In this document: one piece after another, positions 47,615 through 56,857 of the stretch
Numbering within the stretch: the first letter of the stretch is position 1
How the letters are laid out: every line of letters starts with the position of its first letter
From: Pirellulales bacterium
GTDB taxonomy: Bacteria; Planctomycetota; Planctomycetia; Pirellulales; Lacipirellulaceae
DNA: 64,000 nucleotides
Direction: 5' to 3'
NCBI GenBank assembly: GCA_022448265.1
Contig: JAKVCC010000015.1
Span: 1 to 64,000 of the forward strand
Program-made: the position numbers and the translations under genes
Notes under the pieces: model-generated
What the model saw: only the letters and a program-made list of their open reading frames with translations
Told to the model about the DNA's origin: nothing
Databases searched by the model: none

Positions 47615-48826
47615 CTAAACCTTTCGCGATTCTTGCGCCAGCCGTTGTAGCATTTCCGTCAGTTGTGTGCGAATGCCTTGCATGACGGGATCTTCTGTGG
47701 CTTGGCGATCGCGACGACTGTCGACGGGGATCGCCTGGCCCACCTCAATTGTCGCATGTAACGGGCCGTGGACAGTTGCCTCGTCGGTGAAATCTTCCTC
47801 AAAACGTTCGACTGTTTCCAGGATGTGCTCAACGATGTTGGGTCCGGATGCGCGGACGTAGTTGCGAGGATAGTGCGACATTTGCTGCACGTAATAGCAC
47901 GCGGTCAGTTGTTTCCAACGCCGCTGGCGTTCTTCGGTCGAGATGTTGCCGCTGACCATGTCGGGTAAAATTGCCGAGCGGAGATTTTTGACACGAACCA
48001 CAGTTCCTTCGCCGTGATCCTTAACATCGTATTCGTTCTCCAGCTTGGTCAGTTCGTCTTCAATCAATCGCTCCACTCGCTGATAAAAGTCGCCCCCGCG
48101 GGCCTGGCCGAAATATTCTATTTCCTTGAGCGACAAGAGGGCCTGCGCGATTTGCTGTATACGCTCGATGAGAGGTCGGTCTCGCTGAGGATACCACGAG
48201 AAATGCGATTCAATGTTTTGGATCACGGGCAGGATACTGTTTTCCAGATTGCCATGGAAGAAATAACGGATGGCGATGGGGTGGACCACGACACCAGCGG
48301 CCGCTTTGTTTTTCTCTCGGCGCTTCGCGGCGGTGCGCGCAATGAACGAGGTGCCGTCCATCAGCGGCATGAGCTGGTCGTTGTGGCGGGATATGGCGCC
48401 TTCGGGAAATACCACCAGGGGCCGTTTTCCTGCGACGAGAATGTCAACCGCCGTATTGATTGCCTGCCGGTCGGTTCCTTCGCGGTATACGCTGAAAGCA
48501 CCGATGCTCCGGGTCATAAACGTCGTAAACCAGTCTCTCTTGAACAAATGCCACGAAGCCATCGCATGCAGGTTGCGGCCGATTGCGCGAGAAAGAAATC
48601 CGATTGTTAGCGGATCGGAAAGCCGGCAATGGTTGGGCGCCAGTAGGATGCCGTGGCCAGCGTTCAGCGAAGCATTCAGCCTTGCTATTTCACGGCACTG
48701 CACCGCCTGCACGCCGAATTTCTTGCGCAGGTAGCGGCTAAGAAACAACTGGACCAAGCGCGGCCACCATTCGGATCGTCCGGGCGGAACAAACTTGTAA
48801 GGTTCTTCTATGACCACATTTTGCAT
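47615..48826 (-). CDS. PlsC-type acyltransferase, long form
   Basis: A 403-residue protein with the acyltransferase motifs APNHCRLSD (HxxxxD, about residue 66) and VVFPEGAISRHND (about residue 140). The length exceeds the 240-280 residues of usual PlsC proteins because of a 170-residue C-terminal region (RIQQIAQALLSLKEIEYFGQ and onwards) with no recognised domain. No clear membrane helix is present. It could acylate lysophospholipids or a planctomycete-specific lipid; the second PlsC-like gene at 38952 shows that the organism has several. Confidence 0.82.
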   Translation of the reverse strand: MQNVVIEEPYKFVPPGRSEWWPRLVQLFLSRYLRKKFGVQAVQCREIARLNASLNAGHGILLAPNHCRLSDPLTIGFLSRAIGRNLHAMASWHLFKRDWFTTFMTRSIGAFSVYREGTDRQAINTAVDILVAGKRPLVVFPEGAISRHNDQLMPLMDGTSFIARTAAKRREKNKAAAGVVVHPIAIRYFFHGNLENSILPVIQNIESHFSWYPQRDRPLIERIQQIAQALLSLKEIEYFGQARGGDFYQRVERLIEDELTKLENEYDVKDHGEGTVVRVKNLRSAILPDMVSGNISTEERQRRWKQLTACYYVQQMSHYPRNYVRASGPNIVEHILETVERFEEDFTDEATVHGPLHATIEVGQAIPVDSRRDRQATEDPVMQGIRTQLTEMLQRLAQESRKV

Positions 48827-49039
48827 ATTTGTTTATTCCCGCATGCGAAGCCTGATCGGCCTGATCGGCATGGTTTTCCGACGCGATCCTGCTAGCTAGC
48901 GACCCCCAGGATAGCCTAGTTTTCTGCCATTTGCCCAGTGCAACCCGCGACTGACGAACAAACGTGGAGCGCCGCGGCAGGTTTCGCCGACGGATTAGGA
49001 TAGTTGGCTTATGTACGCCTGAGGTGAGGCCCCTTTACG

Positions 49040-49978
49040 GTGAGAAAACTTCGAAAACGCTTGCAGCCTCGTCGCGAGACGGCCCAGCGCGAAGCCGCGC
49101 GCTGGCAAGAGGATTTTTCCGACTATCTCCGAAGTGAGTGCCATTTGGCAGCCAATACGGTCGAGGCCTATGCCCGCGATCTGGCCCGTTTTTTTCTTTG
49201 GCTCGACGGTCGACAGATTCCACAGCTTAAGGTGAGCGAGCTGGCGGCCTACCCGGCCTGGCTGATCGCGGTGCCGCTGGCCCCCAAGAGTGTTGCTCGC
49301 CACGTGGCATCGCTAAAGGTATTCTTCAAATTTCTTCAGCTCGAAGGGGCGCTCGCCGACAACCAGGCCGACCTGCTCGGATCGCCCAAACTGTGGCAGC
49401 GCGTGCCTCATGTGCTGTCGGAACAGCAAGTCACGCGGCTCCTCGCGGCACCCAAACGGGGCGATCCGTTTTGGCGACGCGATCAGGCTATTCTCGAGTT
49501 GCTTTACGCTACCGGTTGCCGAGTTTCCGAGTTGGCCACAATGCGTTTGCGCGATTTGTGTTTGAAGGAGCATTTTTGCAAATGCCATGGCAAAGGAGAC
49601 AAGCAGCGGATGGTGCCGCTAGGCTTGCGGGCAGTGAATGCGGCTCAGTGCTATCTCGAAAAAGAGCGTCCCGACTTGGCAGCCAAAGGAAGCCCGACCA
49701 GTGATCGGATATTTTTGTCCGCCCGGGGCCAGGGCCTGCGCCGCGAACGGCTTTGGGAACTTGTGAAAAAGTACGCCGCGCGCGTAGGCATCGGCGCGGA
49801 GATTAGCCCACACTCTCTAAGGCACAGTTTTGCCACGCATTTGCTGGCCGGGGGCGCGGACCTCAGGCAAGTGCAGGAACTTCTCGGCCACGCCAGCATT
49901 GCCACGACACAACTCTACACCCATGTGGACCACACGCGACTCAAGCAGGTGCACAAGGCTTTCCATCCACGTGGGTAG
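49040..49978 (+). CDS. xerD: Tyrosine recombinase XerC/XerD-type
   Basis: A 312-residue site-specific recombinase. The N-terminal SAM-like arm (FSDYLRSECHLAANTVEAYA) is followed by the catalytic core with Arg161 (ATGCRVSEL), Lys185 (HGKGDKQR), His258 and Arg261 (HSLRHSFATHLL), His284 (LLGHASIATT) and nucleophile Tyr293 (QLYTHV). All six residues are present. Length and motif wording fit chromosomal XerD, which resolves chromosome dimers at dif. GTG 49040 has GAGGTGAGG upstream. No integrase-type neighbours or att sites are seen, so a housekeeping role is more likely than a mobile one; the choice of XerC or XerD is uncertain. Confidence 0.88.
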   Translation: MRKLRKRLQPRRETAQREAARWQEDFSDYLRSECHLAANTVEAYARDLARFFLWLDGRQIPQLKVSELAAYPAWLIAVPLAPKSVARHVASLKVFFKFLQLEGALADNQADLLGSPKLWQRVPHVLSEQQVTRLLAAPKRGDPFWRRDQAILELLYATGCRVSELATMRLRDLCLKEHFCKCHGKGDKQRMVPLGLRAVNAAQCYLEKERPDLAAKGSPTSDRIFLSARGQGLRRERLWELVKKYAARVGIGAEISPHSLRHSFATHLLAGGADLRQVQELLGHASIATTQLYTHVDHTRLKQVHKAFHPRG

Positions 49979-50097
49979 AGCGGCGGACGCGCGTCGCTGC
50001 GAGGCAGGGTGCCTCGGCAATCCACGGCCTGCTACGTTTTGGAACGCGGACTGTCGGCATACAGGCGTAGCAACATGCCCCGCCGAGCCCTAGCACC

Positions 50098-50583
50098 TCA
50101 GTCCTCAGCCAGCGGCGCAAAGCGGACTCTTTCTACGAGCTTGTGCTTGTTGCCATCGCTGTCAAGATAGCCGGTGATGGCGGTAATCGCCGTCATCGCA
50201 TAGCGGTATTTGAGCCCATAGTCGGCTTCGATTTCGACTTCCTGGTCTGTTGAGCCGGGACCGGCGTCGTCGCTTACCAGTTCCCGGATCTGTGCATGAA
50301 GCTGATGGAAGGGGGCGTCGCCGTCGAGGAATAAATCACCCAGTTGCACGCGCACCAGTTCACCCTCATCATTGGCTTGCAATTTGACCTTGAGCAGCGG
50401 CGTTTCTGGTGCCTCGCTCGACGGGCTGGCTGTGGCAGACGGCATGCGAATATTGAAGTCGCCCTCAGGCAATACGATTTTGAATGTGAATACAAAAAAC
50501 ACCAGCAACTGGAACACGATGTCGATCATCGGCGTCATCTGCAGGACAATCGTCTCGCGGCGTTCGGTGTTGCGAATTTTCAT
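50098..50583 (-). CDS. exbD: ExbD/TolR family protein (second copy)
   Basis: A 161-residue inner-membrane protein with one N-terminal helix: MTPMIDIVFQLLVFFVFTF, in which Asp21 is the conserved protonatable residue of ExbD/TolR. The periplasmic domain runs from about residue 45 to the end. It is the last gene of a minus-strand unit TPR-TPR-exbB-exbD-exbD. With ExbB it should form a proton-driven stator-type motor that energises an outer-membrane partner. Confidence 0.9.
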   Translation of the reverse strand: MKIRNTERRETIVLQMTPMIDIVFQLLVFFVFTFKIVLPEGDFNIRMPSATASPSSEAPETPLLKVKLQANDEGELVRVQLGDLFLDGDAPFHQLHAQIRELVSDDAGPGSTDQEVEIEADYGLKYRYAMTAITAITGYLDSDGNKHKLVERVRFAPLAED

Positions 50584-50737
50584 GCCAGTAGAGGACTAAA
50601 AAATAGGGACGGTGCGGTGCAGCGACCTGACGCTGGGAACTGTGGACTAGGGCCTATCTCGGATCAATATCTGGCAAAGGGTATAGTGCATGGAGGGCCG
50701 CTTCGGGGAGCCAGCCATGCATACTAGGAGCAGCGCA

Positions 50738-51202
50738 CTAAGGTTGTTTCAAGGTTGGGACGTCACTTACCTTGCCGCGGAGGGCGAATTTTCCGAACTC
50801 CAACTCCTGGCAGGTTTGGATGACCTCTTGTACTTGTCCCGTTTTTGCATTCTCGTCGGCTCGAATGACAATTGTCACGTCCGCCAGTTCTTTGGCTGTG
50901 TGTCGCTTGATAATCTGGGTTTCTTTGAGCAGGGCCGACCTAAGCTGGGAGAGCTCAGTGAGCTGGCTGCCGCCGAAGATATAATTGTCTGTGCGGGTCA
51001 GGTGGATGGTGAAGGGGTATTCATAAGGGGAGTCGGGCGGTTGGGCCAGTTCGCTGGCAGGGAGTTGCACCCGCTGATCCTGTTCGACTTCCGAAAAGTT
51101 GATCACGAGCATAAAAAAAGCGATCAACTGGAACGTCATGTCGATCATGGGGGTCAGATCGCCTTCGACGATTTTCGTATCGCCCCGTGGACGTATTCGC
51201 AT
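50738..51202 (-). CDS. exbD: ExbD/TolR family protein (first copy)
   Basis: A 154-residue protein with the helix LTPMIDMTFQLIAFFMLVIN and the conserved Asp21. The periplasmic part (TDNYIFGGSQLTELSQL) is short and differs from the second copy, so the two ExbD proteins may form a heteromer. It starts 25 bp after the exbB gene and ends 154 bp before the second exbD. Confidence 0.9.
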   Translation of the reverse strand: MRIRPRGDTKIVEGDLTPMIDMTFQLIAFFMLVINFSEVEQDQRVQLPASELAQPPDSPYEYPFTIHLTRTDNYIFGGSQLTELSQLRSALLKETQIIKRHTAKELADVTIVIRADENAKTGQVQEVIQTCQELEFGKFALRGKVSDVPTLKQP

Positions 51203-51227
51203 GGAACGGCACTCCGATCGTTACTGG

Positions 51228-52070
51228 TCATTTAGTTTGAAACCGATTCATCAACCCCTCGCTAACGATTCCCACCTCCAGAACTAGCCGGGAGACGCGA
51301 TTGCGCAGCAAGTTGTAGGCTGCCAGAGCGGGGATGGCCAGCACCAAGCCAATAAACGTTGTAAACAGGGCCGTTGATATACCTTGCGCGAGCGCCTGCG
51401 GGTCTGGCGCCCCGGTGGCCGTGTTGGCGATTAACTTGAACGAGTCGATCATGCCGTCCACGGTTCCCAGCAGACCAATCATCGGGCTGAGTGTGCCAAT
51501 CAGTGCAAGATAGCTTAAGCGATGTTCAAGCCGCATGTTTTCCTCTTCGCCCACCTCTTGCATCGCTTCGACCGCTTGGTTGTACCCTGTGGAGACCTTG
51601 GCCAAACCGGCGGACAGCACATGACCCAGAAACGACTCATCGTTGCGTGCCAGGTCGTACGCCTCCTGCATTTGCTTGGCCTCTAGGTGTTGTTCAAACT
51701 CAGCAACGAGCGTACTGGGGACAACATTTTCGCGTCGGGCGGTGAGCAGATTCATCACAAATATCGCGACCAGCGTGAACGACAGACCCAAAAACACTAG
51801 CCCATAGAACCAGCCCAGCGACCGGGCCGCCCAGGCAAGATAGCTGATCTGTTGTCTGTCCGCGTCGGAGGCCCCCACGACATCTTTTTCACCAGCTTGG
51901 TCGACTTCGACGGCTGCCGCGCCGTCTTCCTGGGCCAGGAGCGGCGAAGGATGGGCACCGAAGGCGATTAGCACCGCTGCCAGCAGGCACGTTTTAGTTG
52001 CCAGCAGGCAAGATGTGGCGAGCGGCACGCCTCGCAAAGTTCGAGCCGGTGAATCAGAAGCGTATGCCAT
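51228..52070 (-). CDS. exbB: MotA/TolQ/ExbB proton channel family protein
   Basis: A 280-residue membrane protein. An N-terminal cleavable or anchor helix (TCLLAAVLIAFGAHPSPLLA) precedes a periplasmic linker, then three helices: LGWFYGLVFLGLSFTLVAIF (about 83-102), LIGTLSPMIGLLGTVDGMID and ALFTTFIGLVLAIPALAAYN. The GLLGTVxGMxxxF and TxxGLxxAIPA blocks are the ExbB/TolQ signature. The extra N-terminal export segment is common in planctomycete and proteobacterial homologues. It lies upstream of two exbD genes. Confidence 0.92.
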   Translation of the reverse strand: MAYASDSPARTLRGVPLATSCLLATKTCLLAAVLIAFGAHPSPLLAQEDGAAAVEVDQAGEKDVVGASDADRQQISYLAWAARSLGWFYGLVFLGLSFTLVAIFVMNLLTARRENVVPSTLVAEFEQHLEAKQMQEAYDLARNDESFLGHVLSAGLAKVSTGYNQAVEAMQEVGEEENMRLEHRLSYLALIGTLSPMIGLLGTVDGMIDSFKLIANTATGAPDPQALAQGISTALFTTFIGLVLAIPALAAYNLLRNRVSRLVLEVGIVSEGLMNRFQTK

Positions 52071-52250
52071 GTCTATGAGATCTCCGTTCGAGAAAGGGCT
52101 GCGTGTGGCGGAGGACGGACTATTAATCTAACGGTTTCCAGGCGATAGGCCAATTGCATGAGGTCTTGGCGGCGGAAAGGCGGTCTTTGGCCAACCGACA
52201 AAAGCCTCCCAGTTTGCCATGCCACCTACCAGGCAGCGTCATCTAGAGGC

Positions 52251-53354
52251 CTATTGCCTGGCCCATTTGCTGTCAGGGTAGTTCTTTTGCAATCGTTGCC
52301 GTGCGCCCGCGGCGCGTGCTGCTTTTCCCCGGCTCGTCCACAGTCGCGACAATTCGTAAAGTGCTTTGGCATGCTCTTTTTTTTCTGTGTGGAACAACAC
52401 ATCGACGTGCAAAAACGCGTCGCATGCCGCCTGCTGGTTACCACTTTGCACGTAACAATCGCCCAAGGCATTGTATGCACGCGATAGGAGCTTGCGATCC
52501 TCCGACTTGTCACGCATGCTGACCGCATTTTCAATGACGTCTTTAACGGAGTCGGTGGCTTCCGCCACGTTGCCGGACGCCGCGCGGCTGACAGCTCTGT
52601 GTAGCGTGGCTTCGAGGTGCTGAGATAGCCCCCTTGGCGAGCTCCCGGCCGCCGCGAGGGCGCGGTCAAACTCCTCCACTGCCGCCTGGTGGTTGCCCTG
52701 TTGTTGCCAAGAGATGCCCGTAAGTACCGCCGAGCGGGCAACGAAGTACGGCGACTTGGCCTTGCCTAGTTTGGCGAACTGTGAGCGGGCGGCGTCGAAC
52801 TGGTCGGTAGCCAGCAGCACGTTGCCTGAAAGTTCGATGGCTGTCGATAGGTGGTAACTGGTGCGATTGTTGCCGATAAAGTTAGACACTTTTTGGATAG
52901 CTGCTTGAGGATCTCCCTGGCCCGACAGTGCGAGTTGAACGTGGCAAACCATTTGCCAATAGTCGATGTCCTGGCGGATGGCCTCACGCTCGACGTCGCC
53001 ACGGTCGATAGCCTCCAGTCCGGTCAATGCGTCCTGGTATCGTCCCGCGCGAGCAGACTGACGCGCCGGCTTCAAGTTCTCCGGCTCCGCTGCGAAGTCG
53101 ATCCAACGAATGTCTTCTACCGGAACTTTGTTTTCGACACCTCCTTTGGAGATCGTCACCGACAACGCAGTTATTTGCGAAATCTTGCCACTCTCTGTCC
53201 CGCTATGCCGCCGAATGCGGTCAATTCCCTGGGCAGCGACTGGGTCGGCAGCGTAGACAAGGATCGGCAGCAGCACCAGCGCGGACAGGGGTCGCAGTCC
53301 GATGCGGTGAACAACCGGCGCAATCCGGTGCGGCGAAAAATGAGGCAACTTCAT
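52251..53354 (-). CDS. Exported TPR-like protein
   Basis: A 367-residue protein with signal peptide (LRPLSALVLLPILVYAADPVAA, cleavage near AAQG). The segment ISQITALSVTISKGGVENKV, with VEDIRWIDFAAEP, is a small beta domain found before TPR arrays in planctomycetes. Helical repeats with TPR character follow (VTGISWQQQGNHQAAVEEFD-type AVLTGISWQQQGNHQAAVEE, AYNALGDCYVQSGNQQAACD). ATG 53354 has GGGAGA eight bases upstream. It lies between the giant TPR gene (41 bp) and exbB (180 bp), and is probably in the same operon; a periplasmic partner of the motor is inferred. Confidence 0.78.
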   Translation of the reverse strand: MKLPHFSPHRIAPVVHRIGLRPLSALVLLPILVYAADPVAAQGIDRIRRHSGTESGKISQITALSVTISKGGVENKVPVEDIRWIDFAAEPENLKPARQSARAGRYQDALTGLEAIDRGDVEREAIRQDIDYWQMVCHVQLALSGQGDPQAAIQKVSNFIGNNRTSYHLSTAIELSGNVLLATDQFDAARSQFAKLGKAKSPYFVARSAVLTGISWQQQGNHQAAVEEFDRALAAAGSSPRGLSQHLEATLHRAVSRAASGNVAEATDSVKDVIENAVSMRDKSEDRKLLSRAYNALGDCYVQSGNQQAACDAFLHVDVLFHTEKKEHAKALYELSRLWTSRGKAARAAGARQRLQKNYPDSKWARQ

Positions 53355-53394
53355 ACGATTCTCCCGGTGCGTTTGGGCGAGGGCACGGAGGTCT

Positions 53395-56300
53395 TCATGG
53401 GGACGCATCCTCAATCTCTTTGAGCAATTTGAGATAGGCGGTTTTCCATTGCGGGCCCCCCAGTTTGGGATAAAGCCGTTGCATGGATGTTAGACTCTGC
53501 TTAGCCTTGCGGAGTTGCTGTTTGTATGAATCGCCGCCTGCCAACGTCGCGGCGGTAAAACGGGCTCGCGAGACTTGCAGGCGTGAGGCGAAGAACAGGT
53601 CGTGAAATTTTTTCGTTTCGGCGCTGTTTTCTCCAGCCGTTTGCAATGCCTTGCGCCTTTGATGGTCTGCAATGGTTGATAGACGGAGCCATCCCCACAC
53701 TAGGTTCTTCTTGTCAGTCTGCGGCTGCGTGCCGCGGATCGCGAGCTCGAGCTTTGCTGGATTTTTATCCGCGGTGCCCCAGGTCTGCAAGGCGGCGGCG
53801 GTTGCCTGCTGCAATTCCAATAGATTGGGTTTAGCTTGCAGAATCGTAATATATTCGTCATAGGATTCTGCAAATTTGCGTTGCGATAGTAAGCAATCGC
53901 CGAGTCTTTTTCGTGCCCCTAAAACGGCATTTTCGCTAGGCGCAAATTTGGGGTCCTCGGCTGCCTTGGCGAGCAGCGCCCGGTAGGTATCTTCCGCATG
54001 TGTGAAGTAGCGCGCGGCAGTCTCTCCATGTAGCCCTTGCCCAAGTTGCAAGTTGGTGAGCGCTATCCAGTTCTGAATTTTCCAGCTTTCCGATCCACTG
54101 GCGCGATCGCTGACTCGTTGGACCAAGTCTTCAAACGCGCCGGCTACTGCGCGGGCCTTTGCCTTCTGACCGGTGGCAGCCAACGAGGTCAGTTGGCGTT
54201 GTAATTGGAGCCCCAGGCTCAGGTAGGTGCGGGTCAGTTGTTCGCTGGCGTCTTCGTCGCTCCCATAACTGGCCTCCAGAGCTCCCATGATTTTGTGGGC
54301 CTCTTCACGCCGGGGTGGCGTAACCGAGAGAAACGCTCGCAGGGCCGCTTTGTACACATCCCTGATAAACTTCGGCCGTCTAGCGACAGTTGCTTTTTTG
54401 TGGACGAGTGTCAATGGGCCGACTTTGGGGTCGACCAGTACCTCGATCGCGCGCAGATACTCCCCCTCGGCAAGCAGCGCCTGTGTTAAGAATAGGGCTC
54501 CCGCGGCTACCGGCTCCGAGGGATCCTCGCGCGTGCGGACTGATTCGAACCCCATGGAGAGCATGTCGAGCGCTCGTTTTTTTTGTTTTGCTTGTTCTTC
54601 CGCACTGGCATCTGGGTTGTCGGTTGTCGCTTGTAGCCAGAGCGATCCACCCAGACTCAACTCGGCCTGGCCCCTGCTCGCCGCCGGCAGTTGGTTTAGT
54701 ATGGCTTCAGCGTCGGCGATCCGATTATCCTGCAGAGCGATGTTTAAGAGGATGTTCGTGGCCACGGGAGCCTCAGCGGATTCGGGCCAGCGCGATATGA
54801 GCAAGTCGGCCATCTGTGTGAGTTGTTGGGCCTGGTAGCTGGCTTCCGCCGCATCTGTCCGACGGGCTTCGTTGTACATCCGCTCGTAGGCCGCCAGGGC
54901 CAGCTTGGCCGCAACCGGTGCGAAGTGGTGTTCGGAATAGCGGCGGGCCAGAAAGTTGCCGATCAGCGCCGCTTCGGGCAGGCGGCCCTCTTCCCAGTAG
55001 AGCCAACACAAGTAGTAGCGCGCTGACACCAGCTTCTCTGGCGGCGTGTCATCGTCGGCCAAATCCTGACAAAGTCGAAAGTAGTGCTTGGCTTGCGATT
55101 GATGTAGCTTGACTTGTTGCTGGAGGTCACCGACGGCGCCGGGGTTGTTTTTCGCGGCCAGCCTGGCCGCCAACTGGGATGAGTTCATCTCCTCAAGTGC
55201 CTCTTTGCCGGCGGCCATTCCGTCGGCGACCGTTTTGACAACGGGCGGTTCATTGCTGCCCCCCGAGGATGTGAGGGCCACGCGCGCCTCACGCTGAAAT
55301 TCGCCCGGACCTCTGGCCACCTCTCGGAGCAGCTTTCGCGCTTCACTACGCAGTCGCTTGGCATCTTTGCTTCCCGCTGGGGTCCGTGCTTGCGCTTCGT
55401 AGGCATTCGCAAGGCGGTAGCTAACTGCCAGCCACTCTTTTTGGCCTAACTCGGCCTTGTGCGCTTCGTCGAGCCAGGCCCGGCACTCCTGGATCGCCTC
55501 TTCCGAACGATCGGCCGCCAGATGCAATTCGGCTCGCCGCCGGTAAGCCCGAGAGACCAGACGGCGAAAGTCAGGATTGGCAATGGGCTGATCGACGAGA
55601 TCGTCAAAACACTCCAAAGCGTCTTTGGCCTTGCCCAGCAATTGGTAGCAGCGACCTTCATAGAGTCGGCCATAAAAGCCGATGAGTTTTTGCCTGTAGT
55701 CGTTGTGAAGTTGTGCGAAGGAGGTGGCAGCCTCTTGGAGGGTCTTTTTGTGTGGTGGCGAATCTTCGTCGTAGGTGCGCGATTTTTCAATGAGCAGTTT
55801 CGCCAGTTGAAATTGCGCCTCGGCCTTCCTGTTTTCGAGGAAGTCGCGGAGCGCGCGAGCGTCGGGGGCATTCTGCAGCGCTGCCCCTTTGGGCACCGAC
55901 TCGAGCTGGGTTGTGCTCGAGACGCAAAGTTTTTCAAGCGATTGAACGGCTTGATCCAGAATTGTTCGTGCGCTTTGGTGATGTGTGCGCCGCTCCTCTG
56001 CGGCCGTTTTCGGGAGGCGATCGGCTCGGGCAAGCTCGCTCAGGCACTGTTGGACGAAAAGATTGCCTGCCCGACCAAGGGCATCGACTTCCAGCCGCGA
56101 GTTGGGATTTTCTCGGGCGTACTTCAAAAATCCCGCGGCCGCTGTCGCGAGCAGTTTTTGTCGCTGCCGTGCCCCTGGCGTTTGATTCGCAACTGCGGCT
56201 TGAGAGATGGCCCGCTCATAGCCTATGCGCACCAAAAACCCGTCTGAGGTAAGTGGGTCTTGGTTGGCACGATCCAAATATTCCAGCACGACGTCGTGCC

Positions 56301-56436
56301 AGCCGCGCTGTCGCAGGCCGTCGACATAGAGGGATGCCCAATCCGTCGCCGCAGCGGTTTTTGCGGCTGCTGATTTGGCGTCCACCAACGGGGATGCGAG
56401 GCCTATCCAGCATGCCATCGCCCAGCAAGCCGCCAT
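53395..56436 (-). CDS. Giant exported TPR-repeat protein
   Basis: A protein of about 1013 residues from ATG 56436 (MAACWAMACWIGLASPLVDA signal). The frame is open to 56565 with only a TTG start, and no ribosome site is clear for either. Almost the whole length is TPR-like helical pairs, e.g. FYGRLYEGRCYQLLGKAKDA, YYLCWLYWEEGRLPEAALIG, LALAAYERMYNEARRTDAAE and TNLQLGQGLHGETAARYFTH. Such solenoids bind partner proteins or peptidoglycan-linked structures. First gene of the unit with the smaller TPR protein, exbB and two exbD genes, 41 bp before the next gene. No enzymatic motif. Confidence 0.8.
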   Translation of the reverse strand: MAACWAMACWIGLASPLVDAKSAAAKTAAATDWASLYVDGLRQRGWHDVVLEYLDRANQDPLTSDGFLVRIGYERAISQAAVANQTPGARQRQKLLATAAAGFLKYARENPNSRLEVDALGRAGNLFVQQCLSELARADRLPKTAAEERRTHHQSARTILDQAVQSLEKLCVSSTTQLESVPKGAALQNAPDARALRDFLENRKAEAQFQLAKLLIEKSRTYDEDSPPHKKTLQEAATSFAQLHNDYRQKLIGFYGRLYEGRCYQLLGKAKDALECFDDLVDQPIANPDFRRLVSRAYRRRAELHLAADRSEEAIQECRAWLDEAHKAELGQKEWLAVSYRLANAYEAQARTPAGSKDAKRLRSEARKLLREVARGPGEFQREARVALTSSGGSNEPPVVKTVADGMAAGKEALEEMNSSQLAARLAAKNNPGAVGDLQQQVKLHQSQAKHYFRLCQDLADDDTPPEKLVSARYYLCWLYWEEGRLPEAALIGNFLARRYSEHHFAPVAAKLALAAYERMYNEARRTDAAEASYQAQQLTQMADLLISRWPESAEAPVATNILLNIALQDNRIADAEAILNQLPAASRGQAELSLGGSLWLQATTDNPDASAEEQAKQKKRALDMLSMGFESVRTREDPSEPVAAGALFLTQALLAEGEYLRAIEVLVDPKVGPLTLVHKKATVARRPKFIRDVYKAALRAFLSVTPPRREEAHKIMGALEASYGSDEDASEQLTRTYLSLGLQLQRQLTSLAATGQKAKARAVAGAFEDLVQRVSDRASGSESWKIQNWIALTNLQLGQGLHGETAARYFTHAEDTYRALLAKAAEDPKFAPSENAVLGARKRLGDCLLSQRKFAESYDEYITILQAKPNLLELQQATAAALQTWGTADKNPAKLELAIRGTQPQTDKKNLVWGWLRLSTIADHQRRKALQTAGENSAETKKFHDLFFASRLQVSRARFTAATLAGGDSYKQQLRKAKQSLTSMQRLYPKLGGPQWKTAYLKLLKEIEDASP

Positions 56437-56857
56437 CAACCGGTGCCGAAAAAAATGCGCAAGCAAACATAAGGGCAGACGCAAAGAAAATGCCTTTCCT
56501 CTGAGTGCCGCGGCAGCCCCCCCAGCCACACGGCAATAAGCCAGCCGACAAAAAAAAATCGACAAAAGGTTCCGTCGCCAACACCTTCCCCCGAGCGGCT
56601 ACTCGCGCTCCGTGCGATAAGGAATAAGAGTATATTCTACACAAAGGCTAAATTGGAACTAGGGCCTCGTCATGGCAAACGGATTTTTGGGGCTGAGTAG
56701 CCTTGCGCTGCTGGTGGCTTTGCGTAGCTGGGATCTGCGTCTGCGGTTGGGACGCCGCCTTGTCGATTTTCCTCATTTGGAGCACTTTTTTCTGAAACTG
56801 AGACCGCCGGCAGGAATATAGTTTACACTGGTAGTGGATTAAGGAAATTCTGGCCAG
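56437..56857. other. Divergent promoter region of the envelope locus
   Basis: Between the giant TPR gene (left) and the toroid-protein gene (right), containing the possible upstream start of the former. AT-rich parts near 56626-56650 (agtatattctacacaaagg) and 56815-56845 could hold promoters; no clear operator. No other gene recognised. Confidence 0.35.

Noticed and set aside
49040..49978. Xer gene as integrase of a genomic island
   Set aside because: No phage or transfer genes, no tRNA or att repeats nearby, and the sequence is XerC/D-like.
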